Shown in pieces: positions 26,908 through 35,282 of a stretch of DNA of 64,000 nucleotides. The first letter of the stretch is position 1. Each line of letters opens with the position of its first letter. A program made the position numbers and the translations under genes. Location: positions 1 to 64,000 of the forward strand of contig JAFRNW010000035.1 in the NCBI GenBank assembly GCA_017429985.1, written 5' to 3'. The notes under the pieces are model-generated. The model saw nothing but the letters and a program-made list of their open reading frames with translations. It was not told where the DNA came from and did no database searches. The DNA is from Clostridia bacterium (GTDB lineage: Bacteria; Bacillota; Clostridia; Christensenellales; CAG-138).

Positions 26908-28257
26908 TTAGTAGGCGTTGACGATCTGCTTGAAGATCTCGCCGCGCTGCTCATAATTATCAAACATTCCCCAGCTGGCGCATGCGGGGGAGAGGAGGAC
27001 GGTATCTCCGGGCTGTGCCAGAGCTCTCGCTTTGTCGACCGCTTCGCGGAACGTTTCCGCCGTGCAGCACAGATCAGCCATTCCCGCGTCTGCTGCCGTG
27101 TCGAGGATCTTCTGCCGGGTCTGCCCGATCACGATCATGGCGCGGACCTTCCCGGACTTTTGGAACACTTCGAACAGCTCGTGGAAATCGGAATGTTTGT
27201 CAAATCCGCCGAGCAACATAACGGTGGGCGTTTTCATTGCCTCGATCGCCCGGATGGTGGAAGCGGGGTTGGTGCCCTTGCTGTCGTTGACATACCGGAC
27301 CCCGTCCAGCTCGCGTACGAATTCGATCCGGTGCTCAACGCCGGGGAACGTTTTCAGGACGTGCGCGACCGTTTCAGGCGAGATTCCCAGGGAGAGCGCG
27401 AGAAGAGAGGAGAGCATGGCGTTTTCCAGATTGTGCCCGCCGGGGATCCGAATATCGTCCGCTTTTATGACGAATGTATCCTGACCGTTTCTTCTGTAGA
27501 TGACGTCGTCGCCCGACAGGAACATGCCGTTCGGGACCGGTTCCTTTCTTGAGAAGAAGAGGCATTCCGCGGGGGTGCAGTTCTGCATGTCCCTGACGAT
27601 CGGATCGTCGTAGTTCAGAACGGCAAAATCGTCCGCGGTCTGGTTGTCAAATACTTTTTTCTTCGCGGCGATGTAGTGCTCCATGTCCCCGAAGTGGTCC
27701 AGATGGTCTTCCGTGATGTTGCAGCAGGCGGCAGCATGCGCATGGAACTTTGTGCACCCTTCCAGCTGCAGAGCGGCCGTTTCCGCGACGATGATGTCTC
27801 CGGGCCGCGTTTCTTCGGCGTGTTCCGTAATGGCGACGCCGATGTTCCCGAGCACAAAGGTGCGGAAGCCGGCGGCCTTGAAGATCTCTCCCGTCAGAGC
27901 GGTGGAGGTCGTCTTTCCGTTCGTCCCCGTGATACAGACGAAATCCGCTTTCGCATAACGGTAGCCGAGCTCGATTTCCGACTCGATCTCAATACCGCGC
28001 TTTCTTGCTTCCGTGAGGAACGGCACCGTCATCGGGATGATGGGGCTGGGAACGATCAGATCCGCTTCGCCGATCAGGGAAAGGGGGTCCTCTCCGAGAC
28101 GCCACTCACAGGGATAACCCTCGAGGGCATCCTCGAGCCCCGGGATCTCGGATTTCATATCGTTGATGATGACATGCCAGCCGTTCCGGCTCAGAAGCTT
28201 GGCAGCACCGATTCCGCTTTTTGCCATTCCGACGATCAAAGCTGTTTTGTTTTGCAT
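26908..28257 (-). CDS. murD: UDP-N-acetylmuramoyl-L-alanine--D-glutamate ligase
   Basis: Adds D-glutamate to UDP-MurNAc-L-Ala in the cytosol. The 449-residue Mur ligase shows the UDP-binding N-terminus ALIVGMAKSGIGAAKLL, P-loop CITGTNGKTTST, the NITEDHLDHFGDMEHY segment, YVNDSKGTNPASTIRAI with the central domain residues, and VLLSPACASWGMFDNYEQRG. ATG 28257 is chosen because GAAAGGA lies just upstream; a TTG at 28272 would precede that SD. Terminator-like hairpins flank it on both sides, suggesting it is transcribed partly independently of the rest of the cluster. Confidence 0.95.
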   Translation of the reverse strand: MQNKTALIVGMAKSGIGAAKLLSRNGWHVIINDMKSEIPGLEDALEGYPCEWRLGEDPLSLIGEADLIVPSPIIPMTVPFLTEARKRGIEIESEIELGYRYAKADFVCITGTNGKTTSTALTGEIFKAAGFRTFVLGNIGVAITEHAEETRPGDIIVAETAALQLEGCTKFHAHAAACCNITEDHLDHFGDMEHYIAAKKKVFDNQTADDFAVLNYDDPIVRDMQNCTPAECLFFSRKEPVPNGMFLSGDDVIYRRNGQDTFVIKADDIRIPGGHNLENAMLSSLLALSLGISPETVAHVLKTFPGVEHRIEFVRELDGVRYVNDSKGTNPASTIRAIEAMKTPTVMLLGGFDKHSDFHELFEVFQKSGKVRAMIVIGQTRQKILDTAADAGMADLCCTAETFREAVDKARALAQPGDTVLLSPACASWGMFDNYEQRGEIFKQIVNAY

Positions 28258-28273
28258 TTCATGTCCTTTCAAG

Positions 28274-28297
28274 AAAAAAAGGAGGAATCATCCTCCT
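28274..28297 (-). terminator. short terminator-like hairpin between mraY and murD
   Basis: On the minus strand AGGAGGA pairs with TCCTCCT around a four-base loop and is followed by seven T's. It would terminate or attenuate transcription before murD. The stem is short, so read-through is likely. Confidence 0.65.
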
Positions 28298-28313
28298 GTG
28301 TGGATCAGCCGTG

Positions 28314-29321
28314 TCAGCGGCAGTAGAAACCGAGCACGCAGATTGCGCAGAACAGTGCGGTCACAATGGAGTACATGGTGACGATCTTGCTCTCGTGGTA
28401 GCCCAGTAGTTCAAAATGATGATGCAGGGGGGCCATTTTGAAGATCCGCTTTCCGTGGCGGAGCTTGTAGGAGCCTACCTGCAGGATGACGGATACGGCG
28501 GAGGCGACGTAGCAGATGCCCATAAACGGAAGAAAGATGATGGACTTTGAGCAGATCCCGAGGATCGCGACAATGCCGCCAAGCGCCATGGAGCCCGTGT
28601 CGCCCATGAAGATTCTTGCGGGATAGCTGTTGAACCAGAGGAATCCCGCAAGAGAACCGACGACGGCGAAACAGAAGACGGTCATGCTGTTCAGATTGGT
28701 CGCGTATGCGGAAAAACCGAGCGCATTCGCCTGCCTGGACAGCAGCGAGAAGATCATGCTCATCGCGATCACGAAGATCAGCGTTACGGAAGAGGACAGC
28801 CCGTCCAGCCCGTCCGTCAGATTCACGGAATTGACTTCCGCGATGATGACGAACATGACGAAAGGAATGTACCAGATTCCGAGGTCGATGGTCTTTGCCG
28901 TGAAAGGCAGATACAGGGAAGAGCCGATGTTCGGGGAAAGATATGCCCATATGGCGAAGATCAGAGACAGCGCGACCTGGAAAATGATCTTCTGATAGGC
29001 GCGCAGACCGAGATTTCTGGAGAGCTTGATCTTGATGAAGTCATCCAGAAAGCCGAGCATTCCGAATCCGAAAGCGCAGAGAATCGCCGGAAGCAGCATG
29101 GAAGCGCCGGGAAGTCCGAACGCCAGGGAGGCGATGATGATCGCCGCGATGAACGTAATGCCGCCCATCGTAGGGGTTCCCTGCTTCTTCAGATGGGAGG
29201 CGGGACCGTCCTCGCGCTCTGTCTGGCCGAATTTCAGGCGGTGGAGCACCGGAAGAAGGATCGGGCAGGTTATCATGACAATCGCAAATGCGACAATGGC
29301 GGTTAAGATATTAGTAGGCAT
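28314..29321 (-). CDS. mraY: phospho-N-acetylmuramoyl-pentapeptide transferase
   Basis: Transfers phospho-MurNAc-pentapeptide to undecaprenyl phosphate, making lipid I at the membrane. The 335-residue protein has about ten helices and the family motifs HLKKQGTPTMGGI, LGFLDDFIKI with the catalytic Asp pair, NSVNLTDGLDGL, FMGDTGSMALGG, and PLHHHFELLGYHE, the His-rich loop. Its ATG is six bases past the murE stop. Only a distant SD (GAGGAG) lies upstream, so it may be translated by coupling. Confidence 0.96.
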   Translation of the reverse strand: MPTNILTAIVAFAIVMITCPILLPVLHRLKFGQTEREDGPASHLKKQGTPTMGGITFIAAIIIASLAFGLPGASMLLPAILCAFGFGMLGFLDDFIKIKLSRNLGLRAYQKIIFQVALSLIFAIWAYLSPNIGSSLYLPFTAKTIDLGIWYIPFVMFVIIAEVNSVNLTDGLDGLSSSVTLIFVIAMSMIFSLLSRQANALGFSAYATNLNSMTVFCFAVVGSLAGFLWFNSYPARIFMGDTGSMALGGIVAILGICSKSIIFLPFMGICYVASAVSVILQVGSYKLRHGKRIFKMAPLHHHFELLGYHESKIVTMYSIVTALFCAICVLGFYCR

Positions 29322-29327
29322 ACGATC

Positions 29328-30761
29328 TTATTTTTGAAGGATCTCCTCTACGATTTCTTTATCGTCAAAATGGTACTTGGTACCATTGATCTCCTGATAG
29401 TTCTCATGGCCTTTGCCAGCTATCAGTATAACATCATTCTCCTGCGCCATGGCAATAGCTTTTGCGATGGCATCCCGCCTGTTTTCGATGCAGATGTATT
29501 TTGTGCCGGAGCGTTTGACGCCGTCTTCGATCGAAGCGATGATGTCCATCGGGTTTTCGTTGCGGGGATTGTCCGAGGTTACGATCACAAAGTCGGACAG
29601 CCTTCCGGCGATCTCGCCCATGATCGGACGCTTGGCGCGGTCTCTGTTGCCACCGCACCCGAACACGCAGATGATATTGCTCTTTGCGAACTCGTGGACC
29701 GTTTTCAGCACGTTTTCCAGCGCGTCCGGGGTATGGGCGTAATCGACGAAAACGGAAAACGGATGGTCTTTCGGCGTGACGGCTTCGATCCGTCCGGAAA
29801 CGCTGGTCATGGATTCAAGACCGTCCTTGATGCAGGAAAGGGGAAGACCGACCGACAGGGCGAGACCGACGGAACCCATTGCGTTGAAGACGGAGAAAAG
29901 GCCGGGGATCGGGAGATCCATTCTGCAGTCGCCGGAAGGCGTATGCAGGTCGAACCGGACGCCGCTTGTGGTGATATCGATGTTGGTCGCGGAAATGTCT
30001 GCCTTGTCGCGGATGCCGAAGGAGAGGGAGGGGACGTTGATGCCTTCCATCATGCGCCCGGCATACTGGTCGTCGATGTTCACGACCGTTTTTTTGGCGT
30101 TCTGGAACAGGATCTTCTTTGCGGCGAGATAGTTGTCAAAGGTTTTATGATAGTCGAGATGATCCTGCGTAAGGTTGGTGAAAAGGGCAGCGTCATATTT
30201 GATGCCGTGCACGCGGAACTGTTCGAGCGCATGGGAGGATACTTCCATGACGACGATGTCGACCCTCGCATCCGCCATCTGCCGCAGAAGACGGAACAGG
30301 TCGACGGATTCCGGCGTGGTGCGGTCCGTCGGCAGGCTTTCGTTTCCAATCATGTTGCGGATCGTGCCGATGACGCCGACCTTTTTTCCTGCCTGTTCCG
30401 CGATGGATTTTACCATATATGTCGTGGTGGTCTTTCCGTTTGTTCCGGTCACGCCGATCATGCACATCTCGCGCTGGGGGTAACCGTAGAAGGCTGCCGC
30501 CATTTCGGCCATGGATTTGCGGGCGTTTCCGACGATGATCTGGGGGACGTCAAACGGAAGCTGCCGCTCCGTCAGGAGAGCGGACGCGCCTGCCTGGACA
30601 GCTTTTTCGGCGAACTCATGTCCGTCAAGGACAAGACCCACGATACAGCAGAACATGCTTCCGGGCTTGACTCTCCTCGAGTCATATTCGATCGATACGA
30701 TATCCGTATCCTCTCCGGTATAGCGGAGACCTGTTGCCATTGCGAGTTCAGATAACAGCAT
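29328..30761 (-). CDS. murE: UDP-MurNAc-tripeptide synthetase (probably meso-diaminopimelate-adding)
   Basis: Adds the third amino acid of the stem peptide. The 477-residue ligase has the N-terminal UDP-binding domain, P-loop GVTGTNGKTTTTYM, NLTQDHLDYHKTFDNY and VDYAHTPDALENVL. The specificity motif reads DNPRNENP; DNPR is the form found in enzymes using meso-diaminopimelate, so the wall is probably of that type. SD GAGGTGG precedes the ATG. It lies between the PBP gene and mraY. murF, which usually follows murE, is absent here. Confidence 0.95.
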   Translation of the reverse strand: MLLSELAMATGLRYTGEDTDIVSIEYDSRRVKPGSMFCCIVGLVLDGHEFAEKAVQAGASALLTERQLPFDVPQIIVGNARKSMAEMAAAFYGYPQREMCMIGVTGTNGKTTTTYMVKSIAEQAGKKVGVIGTIRNMIGNESLPTDRTTPESVDLFRLLRQMADARVDIVVMEVSSHALEQFRVHGIKYDAALFTNLTQDHLDYHKTFDNYLAAKKILFQNAKKTVVNIDDQYAGRMMEGINVPSLSFGIRDKADISATNIDITTSGVRFDLHTPSGDCRMDLPIPGLFSVFNAMGSVGLALSVGLPLSCIKDGLESMTSVSGRIEAVTPKDHPFSVFVDYAHTPDALENVLKTVHEFAKSNIICVFGCGGNRDRAKRPIMGEIAGRLSDFVIVTSDNPRNENPMDIIASIEDGVKRSGTKYICIENRRDAIAKAIAMAQENDVILIAGKGHENYQEINGTKYHFDDKEIVEEILQK

Positions 30762-30782
30762 AATGCCACCTCGATTTCAAAG

Positions 30783-33014
30783 TTAGTTGATAGTTGTGAC
30801 CCCCGAAGTATCGTCCGGTTCGGGCGTGACGGCAGGTTCCGGCGTCGGGGACGCAGGGACCGGCGAATTGACTTTGGCTGCGGCATAATAGCCGTTGAAT
30901 GTTACAGTGATCGTTGTTCCGACAGGAACTTTCGTGCCGGGTTCCACGGACTGGCCGTTGATCAGACCAGTGCAGTTGCTCTCGTCAAAATCCAGGATCA
31001 GACCCGCCTCCATCAGCTTGTCCAGCGCTTCCGGCCGGCGCATGTTGGCGAGATTGGGTACTTCCACTTCCTCCACAAAGACATCCGCGGAGTTGTATGT
31101 CGTCATGGATGTGTACAGGATCACGCGGCTTGCGCGCGCGACGGGCGTACCCGGCGCGGGGATCTGGCGTATCACGATCGCGTCCGCTTCCGCTTCGATG
31201 GAGACGCTCCGTATGTGCTCCTTGTTCAGAGCGGCTATTGCGTCGGTGACGGATGAGCCGACGACATTCGGCACTTCACGGATCTCCGTGTTTCCGTTGT
31301 CCGGCAGGATCGTGTAGTATCTCAGCAGATTCCGGAAAACAGCGGATGAGATCGGGGCGCACAGGTAAGGCGCGTAGGAGGCAGGGACCTGCGGTTCATC
31401 GATCATGATGTACATGACGAGATCCGGGTTGGAAGCGGGTGCAAACTGGACGAACGAGGAAATGAACCGCGAATCGGAGACGGTTCCGTCCTCATCGTAT
31501 TTGTGGGACAGGCCGGAGAGCCCCCCTGTCGTGAAATTGGCTACGGAAGCAGTGGATCCCGATTCGGACTCGATGTACGACTTCATCAGCTCGCACATCT
31601 GCTTGGATGTTTCCGCGGTAATCGCCTTTGTCTGTGCCTCCGATTCGTTCTTCAGAATGATATTGCCTTCCGTATCCGTAATGGAATCGACGACGTACGG
31701 CTTATACAGCGTGCCGCCGTTGACCATGGCGCAGATTGCGCGGAGCATCTGCATCGGCGTCACCGTCAGCGTACGCCCGCATGCGATCTCAGCCAGTTCC
31801 GTGGCACGGACGTATTTCCTGTGCAGGATCTCGCCCGAATCCTCTCCGGGGATACCGCTGTCGGTTTCAGAACCGAATCCGAATCTGTAAATGTAGTCAT
31901 ACAGCGTATTGACGCCGATCTGCTGCGCCATCTGCATGAATACGCAGTCGCAGTTGTTCGCGAGCGCCTGCGGGATCGTCTGAAGCCCGTGCTTCTCCTG
32001 GTTTCTGCAGTAACTCCTTTTCAGCCCGTACTGCTCGAATCCGGAACAGGTAAACGTCTGGTCCGGCTTGATGATGCCGCAGTCAAGACCCGCGGCAAGC
32101 ACAAAAAGCTTGAACAGGGAACCGGGCTCATATGTCTCCGTCACGCACCTGTTCCTGGACATTTCCAGAAGTGCGGCGACGTCGCTTCGCGGAGGCGCGT
32201 TCAGGTCGAACGTGGGGTAGGAGGTGGTGGCGATCAGTTCTCCGGTTTTCGGATTCATGATCATAGCCGTTACCTGTTTTGCGTTATTGATGGTGTGGGC
32301 ATCGGACACGGATGCTTCCAGATAGGACTGCGCGACGGAATCCACGGTCAGCTTCATGTCGTATCCGTCCGTCGGCGCGACATATTCCGATTCCCCGTAC
32401 GGCAGTTCGTTTTTGTTCCGGTCCACCTCCGTGACCATTTTCCCGTTCTTTCCGGCAAGATAGCTGTCATAGGAGGCTTCGATTCCCGTCTGGCCCTCGC
32501 CGTCCGTTCCCGTAAAACCGACCAGCTGGGAAAACAGTTTTCCCATCGGATAATAGCGCTTGTTGTCTGTGGAAAAACTGATGCCGGAGCCCAGCTGGAG
32601 CGCCCTGAGCTGGTCGACGGTTTCGCCTTCCACCTGTCTTTTCAGGACGATCTGCTGCTTTTCGGTCCGGCAGACCCGCTCGTAGACATAATCATAGTCG
32701 AGCCCAAGAACGTCAGAGACTTCGATCGCGATACGGACGCGTTCCGATTCGGATATGACACGAGGATTGATCAGAACGCGATAGGAGGTTCCGCTCTGCG
32801 CGAGAACCAGATTGGAGGAATCCATGATCTTTCCGCGCTGCGCCTGCAGCGTGTCGTTCCTCGTCTGCTGCCTTGAGGCACGTTCGGCGTACTCGTCTCC
32901 CTTGAGGATCTGGACCTGGAACAGACGGAAAACCAGAGCGAGGAAAATGACGCTCATGATAATGAACAGTATGACCAGCTTCTGCTTGATTTTCCGTCCG
33001 GATGAATCGGCCAA
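30783..33014 (-). CDS. dcw-cluster class B penicillin-binding protein homologue, motif-degenerate
   Basis: A 743-residue bitopic protein in the position of ftsI/spoVD. It has an N-terminal membrane helix (about 11-33), a PBP dimer domain (from about 58), a transpeptidase-like domain (about 220-560), and two PASTA repeats (about 570-700). The active-site Ser-Lys pair is kept: EPGSLFK, Ser299 and Lys302. The second motif, normally SxN, reads Asn354-Cys355-Asp356 in ALANNCDCVF. The third, normally KTG, reads TTG (495-497) or LSG (499-501) depending on alignment, without the lysine either way. The reading frame is intact, so this is not a recent pseudogene. It may be a non-catalytic partner of FtsW or have altered chemistry. 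Start is a TTG with AAAGGGG upstream. Confidence 0.85.
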   Translation of the reverse strand: MADSSGRKIKQKLVILFIIMSVIFLALVFRLFQVQILKGDEYAERASRQQTRNDTLQAQRGKIMDSSNLVLAQSGTSYRVLINPRVISESERVRIAIEVSDVLGLDYDYVYERVCRTEKQQIVLKRQVEGETVDQLRALQLGSGISFSTDNKRYYPMGKLFSQLVGFTGTDGEGQTGIEASYDSYLAGKNGKMVTEVDRNKNELPYGESEYVAPTDGYDMKLTVDSVAQSYLEASVSDAHTINNAKQVTAMIMNPKTGELIATTSYPTFDLNAPPRSDVAALLEMSRNRCVTETYEPGSLFKLFVLAAGLDCGIIKPDQTFTCSGFEQYGLKRSYCRNQEKHGLQTIPQALANNCDCVFMQMAQQIGVNTLYDYIYRFGFGSETDSGIPGEDSGEILHRKYVRATELAEIACGRTLTVTPMQMLRAICAMVNGGTLYKPYVVDSITDTEGNIILKNESEAQTKAITAETSKQMCELMKSYIESESGSTASVANFTTGGLSGLSHKYDEDGTVSDSRFISSFVQFAPASNPDLVMYIMIDEPQVPASYAPYLCAPISSAVFRNLLRYYTILPDNGNTEIREVPNVVGSSVTDAIAALNKEHIRSVSIEAEADAIVIRQIPAPGTPVARASRVILYTSMTTYNSADVFVEEVEVPNLANMRRPEALDKLMEAGLILDFDESNCTGLINGQSVEPGTKVPVGTTITVTFNGYYAAAKVNSPVPASPTPEPAVTPEPDDTSGVTTIN

Positions 33015-33060
33015 GTTGTAAGGAATCCCCTTTCAGAGCGGCGGCTCGCTGTCAGAAAGA

Positions 33061-33633
33061 TCAGCCCGCAGCGCCCGGTTCAGTCCCGGAATCTGCTTCA
33101 TCCGGTGTGGCCGAAGGCTCGGAACTGTTTCCGCTGTCAGACGGAACCGAACCGCTGTTTCTGAAACCGCCCGAAGGGATCGCCTGACCGGGGACGAGAA
33201 TCTGTGACTGAGACGGATACGTCATGCCTGCCGCCAAAGCTGCCTGTTCCGCTTCCTCGATCGTCACGGCACATTCGATCGAGACGTTCAGCTCGGAGAT
33301 GTGCAGCTTGATTTGCTCGATCTGGGAATTGAGCGTGTTGATATCGCTGTATGCGCGTGAGATGCGTTCGTATCCGGACAGGATGAATAAAAGCATTCCG
33401 GCAACGAGAAAAGCACTGAAGATGATGCCTATCCAGCCCAGAACGGAAGTTTCTTTCTGCGCAACGATGCGCTTCGGCACAGCTTTGGCACCTGCCGCGT
33501 CAGATGCCACAGGTTCTCCCGTGTCGGGATCAATCGCCTGCGTTTCAACGGTTTCCTTGTTCGGCGCATAAAGAAGCGTACCGGCATTTTTTACACGCCG
33601 TTTTTCGCTGTCTTTCCGAAAACGGGTTTCCAT
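33061..33633 (-). CDS. FtsL-like bitopic division protein
   Basis: A 190-residue protein with a basic cytoplasmic N-terminus of about 65 residues, one membrane helix (about 67-88, IGIIFSAFLVAGMLLFIL), then a short heptad-patterned coiled coil (INTLNSQIEQIKLHISELNV) and a Ser/Pro/Gly-rich tail. This is FtsL topology, and position between rsmH and the PBP gene is the usual ftsL slot. FtsL sequences diverge strongly, so the call rests on topology and synteny. A perfect AAAGGAGGT precedes the ATG. The extended tail is unusual. Confidence 0.65.
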   Translation of the reverse strand: METRFRKDSEKRRVKNAGTLLYAPNKETVETQAIDPDTGEPVASDAAGAKAVPKRIVAQKETSVLGWIGIIFSAFLVAGMLLFILSGYERISRAYSDINTLNSQIEQIKLHISELNVSIECAVTIEEAEQAALAAGMTYPSQSQILVPGQAIPSGGFRNSGSVPSDSGNSSEPSATPDEADSGTEPGAAG

Positions 33634-33669
33634 GCCGGGACCTCCTTTCTGCCGTTTCGACTAAATCTA

Positions 33670-34605
33670 CTAAATCTTTTCTATCGCGCGCAGCTTGGAA
33701 CAGGAGGCGCGCGGGTTGTTTTTCAGTTCTTCTTCACCGGGCGTGACCGGTTTTTTTGTCAGTATGACGGCTGTGGGTTTTTTCCCGCAGATGCATACCG
33801 GCGCTTTCGGGGGACATGTGCACGGGTTTTCAAATTTCCGGAAGGCAAGCTTCACGATCCTGTCCTCGAGAGAGTGAAACGTCAGGATGACCAGACGTCC
33901 TTTCGGATTCAGAAGATCATGGGCATGCTCGACTGCATCGCTGAGCCCGTCCAGCTCGCCGTTCACTTCGATCCGGATCGCCTGGAACGTTCTTCTGGCA
34001 GGATGCTGCTGCTCCGCACGGCCCTTTTTGGGCATGGCCGCGCACACGATCTCCATCAGCTGGGCCGTTGTTTCGATCGGACGGACGGTTCGTTCGCGCA
34101 CGATCCGGTCCGCGATCCTTGTGGCGTACCGTTCCTCGCCGTAATCCCACAGGATCCTGCAGAGCTGCTCATAGGAGTAGCCGTTCACGAGATCCCGCGC
34201 GCTGAACGGCGCGGTCTGGTCCATGCGCATATCCAGAGGAGCGTCTTCCCGGTAGGAAAAGCCCCTGCAGGGGGTATCCAGCTGATGAGAAGATACTCCA
34301 AAATCTAATAATATACCGTCTGCGTGATGGATGTCAAATTGACGGAGAAGTGCGGCCATATCGAAAAAGTTGCCGTGGATCGGGGTGAATAGATTCCGGA
34401 AACCGGCAAGACGGGAAGTGGCTGCCTCGAGCGCCTCGGGATCACGGTCGATTCCGTAGAGATGGGATTCGGAGGGGAGGCGCTTCAGAATCGCTTCGGA
34501 GTGTCCGCCGCCGCCGAGCGTGCCGTCCACAAATATGCCGCCCCGTTCGGGCTGCAGATATGCGAGGACTTCTTTCAGCATGACGGGAATATGTTGGAAT
34601 GTCAT
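33670..34605 (-). CDS. rsmH: 16S rRNA (cytosine1402-N4)-methyltransferase
   Basis: Methylates C1402 in the decoding centre using S-adenosylmethionine. The 311-residue protein starts HIPVMLKEVL, has FVDGTLGGGGHSEAIL (SAM-binding), GILLDFGVSSHQLD, DMRMDQTAPFSARD and the C-terminal LTFHSLEDRIVKLAFR. It overlaps the mraZ stop by 4 bases. Length and order match the family and the start of the dcw cluster. Confidence 0.97.
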   Translation of the reverse strand: MTFQHIPVMLKEVLAYLQPERGGIFVDGTLGGGGHSEAILKRLPSESHLYGIDRDPEALEAATSRLAGFRNLFTPIHGNFFDMAALLRQFDIHHADGILLDFGVSSHQLDTPCRGFSYREDAPLDMRMDQTAPFSARDLVNGYSYEQLCRILWDYGEERYATRIADRIVRERTVRPIETTAQLMEIVCAAMPKKGRAEQQHPARRTFQAIRIEVNGELDGLSDAVEHAHDLLNPKGRLVILTFHSLEDRIVKLAFRKFENPCTCPPKAPVCICGKKPTAVILTKKPVTPGEEELKNNPRASCSKLRAIEKI

Positions 34606-35048
34606 ACGCCAATCTGTGACAGGTGCGCAAGCGCGTCGCCGTAGTTATCGGATGTATCCGCGTAATGCTTTGCGAGCATGGAGGGATCCCACAGCTCGAT
34701 CCGGTTCCCGACTCCGATCAGGGAAGCGTCCGACCGGATCCCTGCAAGATCGCGCAGCTGCGAAGGAAGCAGGATGCGGCCCTGCCTGTCGATTTCGCAG
34801 GCGGACGCGTTTGCGTACAGCCGCCTTTTGACCGCCTGCGCGGCCATATCGGTCATGGGGAGCTGAGAAAGACGTGCCGAGAACTGATCCCATTCGTTGA
34901 GCGACATGGCAAAGAGACAGCTCTGATCGCGGCCCGGAATGATCCAGTGCATGACGATCAGCACGTCCCCGATCGATTCGCGCCATTTGGAGGGAATAAA
35001 AACGCGGCCCTTGCTGTCAAGCGCATGCGAATACGTGCCAATCAGCAT
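34602..35048 (-). CDS. mraZ: transcriptional regulator MraZ
   Basis: A 148-residue protein of two AbrB-like half domains: LIGTYSHALDSKGRVFIPSKWR and the second, CEIDRQGRILLPSQLRDLAGI, each with the conserved D-x-x-G-R. MraZ forms a ring and represses its own dcw promoter by binding 10-bp-spaced GTGG-type repeats, which are present upstream. The ATG at 35048 matches the family start; an in-frame upstream start would place the -10 and operator inside the coding region. Confidence 0.95.
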   Translation of the reverse strand: MLIGTYSHALDSKGRVFIPSKWRESIGDVLIVMHWIIPGRDQSCLFAMSLNEWDQFSARLSQLPMTDMAAQAVKRRLYANASACEIDRQGRILLPSQLRDLAGIRSDASLIGVGNRIELWDPSMLAKHYADTSDNYGDALAHLSQIGV

Positions 35049-35109
35049 GGATGCCGCCCCCTTCCCGTTGAACACTGCAGCAGATATGCAGTGATAGTGA
35101 TACAGCATC

Positions 35110-35143
35110 AGTTTACACCACTTTCCCCCATTTGTCACCACAA
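35110..35143 (-). promoter_or_regulatory. mraZ (dcw) promoter with MraZ operator repeats
   Basis: On the minus strand three 10-bp repeats (TGTGGTGACA, AATGGGGGAA, AGTGGTGTAA; 35143-35114) match the MraZ-binding pattern. They overlap a promoter GTGACA (35138-35133), 17 bases, TAAACT (35115-35110), so binding would block transcription. Confidence 0.7.
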
Positions 35144-35211
35144 ATTTGCATTTTTTTATTTATTAATATTTAATAAATTCCGCCGTCTCGGAAGGACTCC
35201 AATACAAAATA

Positions 35212-35220
35212 TGGTATAAT
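35212..35220 (+). promoter_or_regulatory. extended -10 promoter of the topoisomerase operon
   Basis: TGGTATAAT (35212-35220), an extended -10, without a good -35. It lies about 63 bases before the first ATG, in an AT-rich stretch. Confidence 0.55.
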
Positions 35221-35282
35221 AACTGGGATTATTTTTATATATCTTGTTTTACGGAGAATTAGGCTGAGGGTATAGGATACAT

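Noticed and set aside
31480..31560. Frameshift explaining the missing KTG motif of the PBP
   Set aside because: The frame is continuous with sensible PBP sequence on both sides (FISSFVQFAPASNP after the motif), so the change is by substitution.
34602..35141. mraZ starting 31 codons upstream at 35141
   Set aside because: That start lies upstream of the -10 and within the MraZ repeats; the family start is the ATG at 35048.
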